Source of the DNA: Ascaris suum
Taxonomy: Eukaryota; Nematoda; Chromadorea; Rhabditida; Ascarididae
Direction of reading: 5' to 3'
Assembly: GCA_013433145.1 (NCBI GenBank)
Contig: CM024190.1
Coordinates: forward strand, 7,168,120-7,232,119
Length of the DNA stretch: 64,000 nt
Position numbers and translations under genes: made by a program. The notes beneath the pieces are model-generated. The model saw only the letters and a list, made by a program, of their open reading frames with translations. It was not told where the DNA came from and searched no databases. This document shows, one piece after another, positions 1 through 15,911 of this stretch. Numbering within the stretch: the stretch's first letter is position 1; every line of letters starts with the position of its first letter.

Positions 1-1
1 A

Positions 2-243
2 TTGCTTTCTATGAAAGTTGGGCATTTTTATTGTAAAGGAAAGAAAAGGACTACTCAGATGAATTACGGAAATTGGGTCAAAAGTGCTGATGCGTTGAAT
101 GAAGCAAAGGATTTCTTCTCTTTTCCCACTGACCTGAAGCCGTCTTTGACAGAGTAAAAAGCCTACCAGTCCTGTTGCTCGAAATTGCTTGAAGTCTTGG
201 TTGAGAGGTCCATAAATGCGCCTAAAGGTTCTCGGATTTTGCA
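2..243 (+). other. Possible upstream coding segment of the SECISBP2-like locus, broken by an in-frame TAA
   Basis: One reading frame is open from the window edge to a TAA at 155-157 and then stays open in the same frame for 28 more codons to a second TAA at 242-244. The second half reads as a helix-like stretch (KLLEVLVERSINAPKGSR) and the first half contains DALNEAKDFFSFPTDLKP. No intron of plausible length removes the TAA, because the nearest GT..AG pair spans only about 20 bases. The segment lies in the same frame class as the downstream L7Ae-domain exon and could be an earlier exon of that gene. I do not recognise it by sequence; open length alone could occur by chance. Confidence 0.25.
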
Positions 244-902
244 TGCAAATTGCAAGTAATTCCCGAAACTCTACTCTTACATTCAGGCCGTATTTGTGCA
301 ATGATACTAACACTAAATATGATAGGCATGTTTTCAACGGTGACGCTCTTAAAGTGTGGCTTACATCAACGTGATATGATGAAAAAGAAGACGCACGGAT
401 TTCTCGCTTCTATTTTCCCTTTCTTTTTTTATAGTTGATGTGGTAGTGCGCTATTAGATGTTGTTTGAGGATTGCGGTCGATGACTGAAATAGGATGCTA
501 CACATCGCAAATCAGGTGCAACGCATGTGCGTAATTAGCCTCTTTGCCTTAAATTGGCTGATGGAACGTTTTCGGCGACATTTTCGCTCATATGGAGAGC
601 ACTTTGATCATAAAGCTGTGCGAATAAGCCTTTCAAAAAGTCCTTCACTTATCGATAAAACAATATCAAGAGAGGGAGAGCGGAAGAGTAGTTCAATCAT
701 TTCACTGAACCATCCCCACTTGTTAGTTATTTTCTCATACTAATTTACATAAATATCGGCGCGACGGACAGGAATAATTGGTCTGCGTGCTGTTGTCATC
801 GTAAGCCTTATTATATCAGTGACTGTAAAGTAGTAAAGAGACCAGCCGATGTTCGACGCATACTCGGCACTAAAACTGTTGTCTTTGAGGAGGAGAACTG
901 AT

Positions 903-1657
903 GTAACAGAAATGAGTGAACGGTATAAGAGTTTGGTTTATCGACGGAACGATTACCATTCATCGATTGAGCCCTCTTGCTATAAGCCGGGTCGACATTC
1001 TCGAAGATGCTTCCCAGGTGAAGCAAGTTCTCTTCTTAATGCGAATTTACATCTTGTGAGTTTTATCTCGATGGATAGTGATGTTGTTCAGAAAAGCTCG
1101 GTAGCGAGGTTGCCACGGTACGAAAGCTTTGCGAGGAGAACAACGTTCCCTTGTTGGAATTCTCGAAGAAGCATAAGCTCGGCAATGCTCTCAATGCGAG
1201 GCCATTCGTGTCGGCCGTTGCAGTGCTTGACTATAGTGGCGCAGAAGTACGATTTTGTTTTTCTTCCAACCCATGTTTCATAAAAGGTGATAACTTCCTT
1301 GGAAGAGGACAAGTTCCCGAGTACGATCTGTTGCCTGTCAAGTTGAGTGAGACTATCTCTTACTAAAAGCTTCACTTCACATTTATTTATTTTTCGATGA
1401 GCCCTCTAAATGAGAGCTTGAGTAGTTTTGAATAAGAGCATGACTGGATGAATTTATTTCTATATGAGGCATTCTCATTTTATGTGTCCATTTATCCTCG
1501 TCGATTTGTGTCTTTTCATCCAATGCTTTTATTAATGAACCATCAAAAAGATTCATCGTTTCAGGATCTCTATTTTGTGGTAATGGAGGTACACAAACAA
1601 AAAGAACGATCGCGTCGAATTGGTGATCACGAGGACCAACCGTCTTTGCTTGCATAG
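903..1657 (+). CDS. L7Ae/L30e-fold RNA-binding protein, SECISBP2-like (3' part, apparent frameshift)
   Basis: SECISBP2 binds the SECIS element in selenoprotein mRNAs and recruits the Sec-specific elongation factor. Three pieces are readable. Piece 1 (about 903-1094) has SSLLNANLHLVSFISMDSD, matching the beta strand and following turn of the L7Ae fold. Piece 2 (1094-1246) has LCEENNVPLLEFSKKHKLG and then VSAVAVLDYSGAE, where SBP2 proteins have a similar 'VSVVGI..Y.GA' motif. A splice in phase 0 (donor GTACGA at 1247, acceptor TTTCAG ending 1564) joins piece 3 (1565-1657), DLYFVVMEVHKQKERSRR, which corresponds to the usual C-terminal helix, and ends at TAG 1655-1657. Pieces 1 and 2 are out of frame: one base is missing within AAAA at 1092-1095. 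No splice pair repairs this while keeping the conserved strand. It is either a decaying gene or a homopolymer error. The 5' end is not resolved. Other L7Ae-fold proteins (for example NHP2 or RPP38 types) are less likely because of the DYSGAE motif and C-terminal helix. Confidence 0.5.
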
Positions 1658-1806
1658 ATCTTCTCCAGAAATTTCACTTCGGCCGTCGGGTGATGTGCTT
1701 TCCCAGGAAAATGCAATTGTTCTCACGGGATGAGAGAGAGGTAGAGGGGAAGTCTGTTTGACCATGGATTCGGAGTACTGTGCACACTTGCGCTCAGCTG
1801 CTTTGT

Positions 1807-1807
<1 letters not shown>

Positions 1808-1837
<30 letters not shown>
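1808..1837. repeat. T30 homopolymer
   Basis: An unbroken run of 30 T lies between the last SECISBP2-like exon and its candidate polyadenylation signal. Length is likely unreliable in the assembly. Confidence 0.95.
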
Positions 1838-1838
<1 letters not shown>

Positions 1839-1966
1839 TTATCGTTGCTACTGCAGTGGAAAACGATTGTGGCGGCTGTTTATGTTTTTTTTCTTTCACT
1901 TTCACAAAAATCACTTATCTATTGATGTGTCCGCATGTCTAATCTCAGATCTCCTGTATTGCTTTG

Positions 1967-1972
1967 AATAAA
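1967..1972 (+). terminator. AATAAA polyadenylation signal candidate
   Basis: A canonical AATAAA lies about 310 bases after the TAG of the SECISBP2-like gene. It is the first canonical signal after that stop on the + strand that I noticed. Confidence 0.4.
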
Positions 1973-3201
1973 ATTTATCGCGTGAATAGGTCGATTGTTG
2001 ATTCTGCTTTCTAAAGTTGCGTTCTCTTTGAGTGATTTCAGCTCAAACGTTTTATTAATTGCTGAAGTGTTTGTCCGTCGTTCGAGGGGTACTTATCCTA
2101 TGGGGATAAAATTTTTAATGGGTGGGTAGATTGAAGGTGGAGTGTAAATCTATGAAATACTTTATGCATTAGCTCGTAACGTCTTACTCCCAGCAAGCGA
2201 CTTTGTACTAGTGCCACAAGCGATGTGGTTATCGCCTAAAGTGAAGCACCGAAACTTATGTTGAGGTTTTTTGAAATCTATGGCGTATTGATCTTTTAAT
2301 CTTTATTTTAATATTACTTTAATCTTTAATCTCATTAATCTTTTACTCAATATTTTAGACGAACTTAGCCAACGTAAGTGACTCTGTGATATGTTTAATT
2401 ACTACCCAGAGTTAGGGATTAAGTGTTCATACCTGATAATCTTTCTCGGGTAGATGGGAAATTTCTCAGAAAGTCTTACCTAATGAATGTACTTTTCAAG
2501 TTTTACTTAGATATTGACTTAAACGTTGCTGCCAGATGTCCTTTGAGTTATTCTTCGGGTATTTTATCTGTCTAGAGCTAGGGAACGCTTGCTGCATGAT
2601 GATGTTGTTCAATTCGAAGCGTGATTGTTCGTTTTCGATTTTCAGCAGTTTTTACGGCCGCCAATTTAATCATATAACCGACTGCCTTTTTTTTTTTTCA
2701 TTTTACGTTTCCTGTTAATTCTTTCCTGAAAATGCAAATATTCCTGCCCGTCCAATCACTCGATTAGTATACAAATGCCTAAATCAGGCAGCTATTTTGG
2801 GCAATATTTCTCCTGTTGTATTGTTGAATGTTACTAATTGAATGAATGAAGTATCTACTAATAAAGCGATGGTGCAATGTATTGACTCTACCGCTTGCTG
2901 TGTTGCGGTTGAATTATTTCGGTATTGTCGTTGCAGGATGTATTTTTCCCTATGGTATGGTCATATTTCAGCGTTCATAATTGAGAACTAATCGCTACCT
3001 CAGGTGGATTTTTTTTTTTTCGCTGAATGGACATCTGTTTTTTTTCTTCTCAAAAGGTGGGCATTTGCTCATTCGACGAAGATGAATCGCAGATTAAAAA
3101 AATATTTCACTATGACTGTGCGTAAGTAGCGTTGATGCCATCAAATTTATGATGTTATTTAGCTCGGTTATATAATTTACTACGAAATAAAGTGAAAAGC
3201 T
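1973..3201. other. Intergenic, no gene seen
   Basis: AT-rich DNA with short T runs. A local repetition of an ATCTTTAAT-like motif lies around 2285-2345. I see no convincing exon on either strand. Confidence 0.6.
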
Positions 3202-3663
3202 TTAAAAAATTTCCCGCCTAATAATTCTGTGGAAGTGAACATGCATATTGTGCGATGGCTTAGTTCTTTTACTGGGAGGGGGGAGGGGAGTTGGGAGTGG
3301 AAGAGAAGTGGAAAGATTCAGACGGTGAAGTTCCCCCAACCAGGTGTCTTCGATGAGGTGTTTGACAGGTGTCTTCTGCTTGGGATTTATGCCGAGCCCG
3401 CTTTTTGACCTGCAGGCGGAAAAAGACTGACAGCAAGCGTCACATTCATGTTGGTAGAGCAGGGGAAGATGGCCACAACCGAAAGCATATAGCCGAAGCC
3501 CTTTGCTGATCAGCTCATTCAAAACTGAAGTAGTTGCTGCGATACTTTTCGAAGCGTTCTCATTTCCAATGCAATTATATGAATTTTTGCTGCGAACATC
3601 CTCTAGCGCGAGCCAGTAATGTAACTCTCGTGAAGATGATCTTGTCGGAAACCTAAACTCATC
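3202..3663 (-). CDS. Hypothetical coding exon, minus strand
   Basis: A minus-strand frame stays open for 153 codons, from the base after a TAA at 3664-3666 down to a TAA at 3202-3204, in sequence visibly GC-richer than its surroundings. The N-terminal two thirds read like protein, including ELHYWLALEDVRSKN and then a Cys-rich stretch with AFGCGHLPLLYQHECDACC. The C-terminal part is a low-complexity Pro/Ser/Thr-rich tail (PLPTPLPPPS) followed by basic residues. A possible splice donor (TGCAG then GTCAAA) lies inside, so the true exon may end near 3411. There is no clear start codon at the 5' edge, so it would be an internal or terminal exon. I do not recognise the family, and the function is unknown. 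Chance openness cannot be excluded. Confidence 0.3.
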   Translation of the reverse strand, partial: DEFRFPTRSSSRELHYWLALEDVRSKNSYNCIGNENASKSIAATTSVLNELISKGLRLYAFGCGHLPLLYQHECDACCQSFSACRSKSGLGINPKQKTPVKHLIEDTWLGELHRLNLSTSLPLPTPLPPPSKRTKPSHNMHVHFHRIIRREIF

Positions 3664-4530
3664 TTATGTGTTTATTTATTTATTTGTTTATTATGAAGCC
3701 AAAGAGTAGACAATTTCTGAACGTTTCAATGTGTTAAGAGGATGCATAGAGAGAATTTTTGCACAATATATCTAATATTTCAGCAATTTTTGATAATTTC
3801 CGCTTTTATAGCTAGATGAAATTTTAAATGCGACTAGCTATAATTCTATGATGGTGATGTTGCTAGCTAAGTGGATCGAAAATTTTGAGGCTAAGATGGA
3901 TGAAATGAGCCAACAAATTATGCGAAGCTATGCAAGAATTTCAGTATAATGTGAGTAAAGCGGATTGTAGACAAAAAAATTGCCCTTCCATCAGGAGTTT
4001 TTCCCCTGTAATGTACCCATCTGTGGTGGAGCCTTGATTCGAGATTCTTGTACGCAGCTGCTCTTTCCATATATCTAGTTTAAAAAATTTCGCAGTTTTC
4101 ATCAGTGGTCTAAACCACGCGGTCTGAGTATTTTTGAGCTCTAAGTGAGCGAAGATATCGTAAAGCGATACTACTGATGGGACTCTTAGTCATTAAAGAG
4201 GTTTATTAGCGTTAATCTCGAAATTGTAAATAAGTTGGGCCAATTCATCTATCCGAACTAGGTACGTCAAAAAGAAGGTGGTATGGGTCTACCGGAAGTC
4301 GAACGCTGAAAACATGAAATTTACTTGTGGTTTTTCCGATATTTTTAAAACGTTTTACGTTATAACGTAGTTTTATTGGAGAGGAAATAAAAGATATGAT
4401 TTGCACATCTATAAAAATAAACAAAAAAAAACGGCAATGAAATAATACCTACCTGGAGTATATATGACGTAAGAGGGGCTGACTTAGAGTGTAAAGTGTT
4501 CTTGTGAAAGCGCTCTCTCAAGAGGGCACT
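3664..4530. other. Intergenic spacer upstream of the thioesterase gene
   Basis: AT-rich DNA with no supported exon. The promoter of the thioesterase gene should lie here, but no TATA box or other named motif stands out. Confidence 0.5.
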
Positions 4531-4537
4531 ATTTCAG
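4531..4537 (+). promoter_or_regulatory. Possible trans-splice (spliced-leader) acceptor or 5' UTR acceptor
   Basis: The sequence ATTTCAG ends at 4537, 76 bases before the proposed ATG of the thioesterase gene. No upstream exon is recognisable. In nematodes such an orphan TTTCAG just before a start codon is often the site where the spliced leader is added. This is inferred from position and consensus only. Confidence 0.3.
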
Positions 4538-4613
4538 CCGGGGGGCAATCGCAACAAAAGAGTACACAAGCGTCGATTGCTGTGCACGCTAAATTGCTCT
4601 GTGTTTGGCGTCT

Positions 4614-9502
<4,889 letters not shown>

Positions 9503-9748
9503 GTTGAGAGCGTATACGAAAACGATGGTTGAGTTTGGCTGACTCAGAAGCGATCTCATGCGCTTCTTTTCACTCCTATTTACGTGTTTTCCAGTTTGTG
9601 TTCGCCTTGTCATATTGGCACAGTGTTGATATCACTAAGTTTTGTCGAATGAATTAACTTTATGGCTCCCACTAATGAGCCGAATAATAGTTGTTGTAAT
9701 ACTTGTGTGAACGTGGAAATTTTTAAGCGGTGATGTTGTTTGAAGTCA

Positions 9749-9754
9749 AATAAA
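9749..9754 (+). terminator. AATAAA polyadenylation signal candidate for the thioesterase gene
   Basis: A canonical AATAAA lies about 250 bases after the TGA at 9500-9502. Confidence 0.45.
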
Positions 9755-9859
9755 AAGAGATCCTCAACTTCCATGAGGATGGTACCACAGATTGCAACTG
9801 CTTCTCCAAAATATAACGCTATGATACGATGCTCCTCACCAGGAGTATGTCTCATTATG

Positions 9860-10459
9860 CACTAAAGTAAATATGTGCGTGATAAGCACGTTAGAACTGA
9901 GGAAATCACAAATACAGATACAGGCAAGTTACATTATTGACAAGACCAGTTGCATGTATATAGGTGTACTACAGTTTTATATGACAGTTATCTACATAAG
10001 TGACTGCAGTTAGAAAGAATATGCAACTTGCAGCGTGGGTATGTATGTTTCCCAGAAAGAGGCCTGGGCGACTCTGGATTTGGATGAAGGTTTAGGGATT
10101 GGTTCGTTTATAATGACCTGTGCTATATAAAAGAGTTTATTACAAGTTTTTATGGGCGTATGTAATTTTTGAATTTTAAATCATTGCTGCGAATGTGAAT
10201 ACGCAAAAAGATTTGAAGTTTGACACAATCATTAACGAATTCGAATATCGCAAAGGATCTCTTACAGAGATGAATATTTGCGCACATTACCATTTTCTGG
10301 ATATGAACACCACTATTTTTTCTGTGTAATGCCCTTTTGCTTAGCGTATCAGGTTCCACGTAGGGAACGTGTCTATGGCTGAGAGTTCGCCTTCTGGTGG
10401 GTTTACTCGCAAAGGGGATGTCGTCTGCTGACTGCACTTTTGCGATTCTACAGCTCTCC
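9860..10459. other. Intergenic, no gene assigned
   Basis: AT-rich to 10330. A GC-richer patch at about 10330-10440 is open in more than one frame on both strands, but no splice or start context lets me choose one. Confidence 0.45.
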
Positions 10460-10908
10460 TCATATTAGAAGCAATCTTAATTGATTGTGTTTTCTTCGAT
10501 GGGTCATTATGAACGAGTGGTTCTTTATCTGCGAGCGTCCGTGTATGATTCCTCCGCACATTACCTTCTGTGTGGACGCGCTTTTTTCGTGTTCTGGTTG
10601 GTTTACAACCACAGGGAATCTGGGAAGAGAGCACAAAATGCGAGCTATCATATGCAAATTTCTTAGAAAAAACATTGAGGCTATTGAAGTCGTTCGATTA
10701 TAAATTTTCCTCACGGTCTGAACTCGTTGGAGGATTCAAGTTGGCAATGATATGCAGGACAGTGGCTTAGTGGGTAATTGATGGCTGCGGCAATGAAATA
10801 AAAGAGTTGCGATCTCGGCTGCCGTGTTGGTGCGGTGTGCTGAGTGTTCTTGACCGGTAGTTCTGATTTTTGGTTTGAGTGTTCTTGGCCAGGAGCGGTT
10901 GTCCACAT
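10460..10908 (-). CDS. Hypothetical small two-exon gene, minus strand
   Basis: An ATG at 10908 (minus strand, context CACCATG) opens a frame that runs to a consensus donor (ACC then GTGAGG) leaving exon 10715-10908. A 95-base intron ends with a strong pyrimidine-tract acceptor (CTCTCTTCCCAG), and exon 10460-10619 continues in phase to TGA. The joined product would be 117 residues, mostly polar and basic, with a short hydrophobic patch (LFYFIAAAINYPL). The downstream exon is also open in a second frame to 10341, so the frame choice rests on the phase match alone. I do not recognise the protein. Codon-level coding potential has not been tested. Confidence 0.27.
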
Positions 10909-13274
10909 GGTGCTTGTTGGCGGTGGATCAGAGTCATGTTAGATTGCCGTCACAGCACCAGCGTAACTGCTAAAATTTCAGGCGCAAGATGTTGGCCGCT
11001 CTCAAGGTGACCTTTAGTGGTAATCTTTTCTTATGTACATTAAGTTATCTGGCAACGGGCTCTAATTAAACCACAAATTGCTCATTATGTCTGAGAATTT
11101 CAAGTTGTAGATCGTAGGTACAACGACGGTGAAATTGGTGCGTGTAATCTAAAAACGTCCATCTCAAGCTTCAGTGTTGTCCCTCGTGCTCTATATGACT
11201 TGTCGACAGAGGGCGTAACTAAATTTGTTGGTCAACTTTATTTATGTTTTTCGTATGTCTTCTAGGATTGAATCTTTAGGCGCTCTAGAAGACTCCCACT
11301 TGCGAAGTGCATTATGGCGACACCGTTGCCTACGTTTTAATGTAATTCGTCGTCGTCTTAGCTCTTTTGTTTATAGGGTTTTCAAAATAGTGGCGATTAG
11401 GAGTTCAGGTGAAATGTGAGGCTTCAGATCATAGTTGCGCATATTGGTAGAGAAAATGCTTTTAATATAGCCTGTAAGGGAAATCTACTCGTGGAACTGA
11501 AAGATGTGTCATTGTCGGTTCTTTGCTAAACTGAGCCAAAGGATTTTTATGGAAGCGAAGCATATATGTGAGAATTGACGATGATACTTCGCCCCACATC
11601 CGTTTCATATTTTGCATCCCATAGGGAATACTTAGGTCATATTTTGTTCCTTATATTTATTAACGGTGACTCCAATTGTACCGTGAGTAGTGACTCCATG
11701 CTTCCCATTGAAGTCTTCAGAATTCATTGCGCTTTTCATTGTCATATCCATACCTTCCACATTCTGTAAGTGAATCTTGATGCAATCATCAGGTGGTCGA
11801 AGTTATCTCAGTTAAATACTTCCATGACCACGTCATTAAGAGCAGATTCTAGCGTCACTGTTTTCTCAAGCTAATGGGTGAGGTTCTTCCATAGACGGTG
11901 GCCGTGACCTTTATGTGCTATAATTGACCCGATCTTCCTCTGCGGTCCTATGGACAGCTCTTCAGCAGTAGTATTTCACTTCTGCTGAATAATGGTCCAA
12001 ATGATAATAATAATAAAATGCTTAGGGGGTAGCATTATAGTGGCTTAAAATTTAGAATCATGCCATTCATGGAGGCGTTCATTATTTTTGGATCTTAACT
12101 TTGCATTCCTATGCCCCCACACTTTTTCGATTTTAAAATAACGGCGGTGGAGGAACCTCTTGTTTCCTTTAGTTCCATAATCCTTTAGTTCTAACGCCAC
12201 TGCTGTTATCTTCTCCATTCTGTGTATCAGCCCTACATGTATACGTTCCATTCATCGGAACAAAGGGGAGGTGGGGGGGGGGGGGTGGGGGCGGTGGAGG
12301 AAGAACAGCGAAGAAGAATAATGTACAAAAATGCTGATTTTCATTTTCTAAATGCTGAACGGAAACACGAAAAAGGGAATTTCAATGGCTGCAGTAATAA
12401 GTTTCCTCTGCGCTTTACAACATAGATCGAATATTATTACCGAAAAGCTTTCATTACTTACTGCCAACCATTCTGGAATATTCTACCGCGTGTGGTCTCC
12501 TTATTGGCTTCCTATAGCAAATAGTTAAAAAATTCGTGAAATGCTTCATTCGCGCTGCTTTTCGCATAGCTTTTCAGGACGCATATCAGCTAAAGTTTAC
12601 TACCAGCTTAGAAATGTCTAACTTGTGTTAGCTGGAATATCTCAGGCTGAGTTTTGTTTGTATTGGATTCTTTGTTATATGATTGTGCACGCCTTCTTAG
12701 ACATTCCCTTTTCAGAAACGCTTCAGTATATACCACTCGCGGTAGTTGATGTGAATATCATTTTCGACGTTCTTTCGAGTTTTCTCTTTCGTATTTATTC
12801 TTCTCTATAAATCGATTACCAACAAATATCGTTAATGCCGCACGAACGCTCTCTTCTTTAGAAATGCTGCTGACTTGTTTCGATGTTCACATTGTTATCG
12901 CTGCTGCTTTTGAGTATCGAATCTCAAAATATTTGACGTGTGCTCGTTCCGATGATCGTTTTGCATAAACGTTTCGTTTTTTTTTTTTTTCATCCAATTT
13001 TCTCTTCCATTTTCTCTACGTTTATACCGATATAATTCTTCTTCAGTGTTTTCCCACTTTCAATCGTTTAGATAAATAAAAGAAATAAGAAACTCTGTTT
13101 AAATTATTATCATTTCAAGAAATAGGTACAATTTTGTTAAATATATTGCTGAAATATTTACGAAAAAAAAGGCATTTTTTTTTTTTTGAAAATCATTTCC
13201 ACATTTCACTTTTCAATTTTCTTTCTATTGTTCTAAATTTTTAATAATAAGGTAACATAGTTAGCAGCACTAGA

Positions 13275-13291
13275 GGGGGGGGGGGGGGGGG
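13275..13291 (+). repeat. G17 tract
   Basis: An unbroken run of 17 G in intergenic DNA, one of about a dozen long G/C homopolymers in the window. Confidence 0.9.
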
Positions 13292-14767
13292 AGGTTTACA
13301 GCGTCTTATTTGCGCGTATTCACATCATGATATGCGTGTTTGTTAAATAGCCTTTATTGACAACCATTGCAACTTGAGTCACAAAATCTAAACTTAAATC
13401 TTACGATAGCTGTAACAACTTTAAACCTAATTCATTAATTCTGGAAGGAGTTAAACACACTAAATAAGTGGACTGAAATAGCTAAAGATAAGATCTCTCA
13501 AAATAGGGTTTGAACCGTTTAATCATTCCTTCCATATACGTTGCACAATAATATTTTCTTTGTTGTATGAAATGAAGAAGCAATTTTTTTTTTCTTTTTG
13601 CAAGTTGCACTGGCAATTATGAGAAGTCGTTCAGGCGACGTGCATTTGCACACATCGATTTGTTTGTTATTTTTCTTCGAGAGTTGAGCAATCTTCGTTT
13701 TCGAGATCGATGTTAGTGCCACAATTGAGATATTTTTTTCACCTAAAGTGGAAAAACAAAAATTTGCAGGATTCTGTTCCAAAGGAAGACTGCGCTAATG
13801 CAAAATCACTCGGCTATTGGCGTAAAAAGTAATGCTAATTAGTAGGTGAAATGAGAAGTCACAAGAAAAAAAAAACAGTTAGTGAGAGGTTAAGATTTGC
13901 GAGTGATGTGCGGATAAAATCATTTAGAAAACATGAATATTTTTACGCGATAAGAAATAAAGGGAATAAAAGATTGCCGTTTATAAAGGATTCGAAAATG
14001 CTTTATAGATATTTGTTTCGCTGATGCATTCATCTTCATCTGCTTCATTGTTTCGTTGTTTAGTTTGCCGCTCGTCAACGATTGGAATATATTGTTTACT
14101 TCTGGCTTATTGCATTAGAGTCTCAACAAACATAGGAGAATATTTAGAAAAGTTAGAGCAAAAATGAAAAAAGTCTAAGAGAAAAGTGGAAAATATTGAA
14201 GCAACAAAATGGGTCGCTGATTTTTCTCGCGAATAAATCTAGAAACGATACTGAAGCAATAAAAGCAGAAAAATAAGAAGGGTGGAGCTTGCAGAATCAC
14301 CAGACGGCCGAGTTAAATAAATCTAAGCAGTTGTAGAGCATAAACGCGTACTAATATAACATATGCTGCATAGGCATTAAAGCGGTAACGAATCGCTTAT
14401 TGGCTTATTTCTTTTTTATTTTCGTTATTTTCTAAGCTTGTTCAATTATTTCTTCACTTATACTATATTCGTTTATTGAGTAGAATCGTTATTTCAGCAT
14501 TTATTCATCAAATTTGCCTCATTATTTATTCGATTTTTTTTTGTGCTAGTATGAAAGTGTCGAACGATTTATCGCCCATCCAGTTTTCATTTCGATCGAT
14601 ACTATGGAGGATTTAATAGTGTAGAAGAGGACTCTCCCAAATAGTGCAAGTAAAAATAGTTTGCATATTTTTTTACTTCAGAACAAGCCGTAATAATTTC
14701 ATGCTTATCAAGCCATAATAACTTTATGCCCATTAATAAGTTGATAGTCTTCTTAAAGCGAAATAGT

Positions 14768-15064
14768 TTAAAGGAAAAAGAAAGTGGCGCTTTGTTTCGT
14801 TAGTAGCCGGCTGGCTTTCTTCATTATATCCCAATTTCCCGATCGCCTCATAATCAGCAACGATTGATTCACATAAGCTGCGACCATTGATTGCAGTGCT
14901 CTAATATTGAAAGCTATGCTTTCGAGCAAATATGCTTTCAGACGATAACGGCCGATTGACCCCCGAAAGATGACAGTATTAGCGTAGATTTCGACATAAC
15001 ACATAAGAAACAAAATATAAGAGAAAAGCCAAACGAAAGTTCCGAATGAGTGGGATCCGTTCAA
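14768..15064 (-). CDS. Hypothetical ORF, minus strand, one predicted membrane segment
   Basis: A single 98-codon minus-strand frame starts with ATG at 15064. A hydrophobic stretch near its N-terminus (FVWLFSYILFLMCYVEIYA) could span a membrane. The remainder is mixed and moderately basic (LLIMRRSGNWDIMKKASRLL). GC content is somewhat higher than in the flanks. No family is recognised, no splice context is evident, and an ORF of this length is not far above chance in AT-rich DNA. Confidence 0.18.
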   Translation of the reverse strand: MNGSHSFGTFVWLFSYILFLMCYVEIYANTVIFRGSIGRYRLKAYLLESIAFNIRALQSMVAAYVNQSLLIMRRSGNWDIMKKASRLLTKQSATFFFL

Positions 15065-15839
15065 TTACGGTCGATTCGCCCAACGCCACTTTCAAAAATC
15101 ACTCCGAGCAAAAGACTGTTGAATATTTCAGTTATTTCTTGAAATTTTAATTCACTGTAAACGTTGACTAATTGAAGTCAAATGCAGTGGAATGTAAGTA
15201 GTTAGAAAATTATTTATTTGTCCTCTTTATTGACAACAATTGTCTACGGCAGAATTCGGGAGCTGAGATCATTGGAATGGATATCCACTCATGCGAATAG
15301 TGGGGTATATTATCAAAGTATATTAAACTCTCATAAATTGTAATGCTTCTACATGGCGATCGCTTCATTCAACTGAAGCGAATTGAAATTTAAATTAGAA
15401 TATAAACTGTGTCCATGAAATTTTCTGTGGAAAATAAAAGAGATTTTAAAGTCGAGAAGCGAAAAATTAAGAAAGAGCTGAAAAACTAATAAAACTATTC
15501 GAGGATAGAATTCAAGAAGATAGCCCGCAAACGGCAATTGAAAATGGTCACATTTCAGCTCTGATCGATAGCGATGAACATTTCAGTTATGCGCAATTCA
15601 GCCTAAGAATGAAACATATGAAATTGTTTGTGCACAAATAGGATTAGATGAATTCGCATTGAAAAATATTCGAGATTAAGATTATAGTGAGATGGAAAAA
15701 AATCGGTTATAGGAAAGCGGAAATAAAGATCCTGAAAAGACGAATAGTAAAATAGGTGGAGAGTTTTTAGTAGGGATCGATTATAGTCGAATATTTGTCT
15801 GAATCTTTGCATCTTTCTTTTTCTTTAAACAGATGGCAA

Positions 15840-15911
15840 TTTCTATCAGCTGGCAGCAAGCGGTCGTAAACCTTATTTCTATCAGCTGGCAGCAAGCAGT
15901 CATAAACTTTA
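15840..15911. repeat. Tandem duplication of a 36-bp unit
   Basis: Two adjacent 36-base copies (15840-15875 and 15876-15911) differ at only a few positions, mostly G to A or C to T. Both contain ATCAGCTGGCAGCAAGC. A related GCTGGCAGCAA occurs at about 35528. Confidence 0.85.

Noticed and set aside
762..830. GIIGLRAVV resembling the GLREV motif of SECISBP2
   Set aside because: It is too short, lies in a different position from the confirmed domain and cannot be joined in phase to it.
833..898. RPADVRRILGTKTVVFEEEN in a third frame just upstream of the SECISBP2-like exon
   Set aside because: It looks protein-like but would need yet another frame change, ends at TGA and has no clear counterpart in the L7Ae fold.
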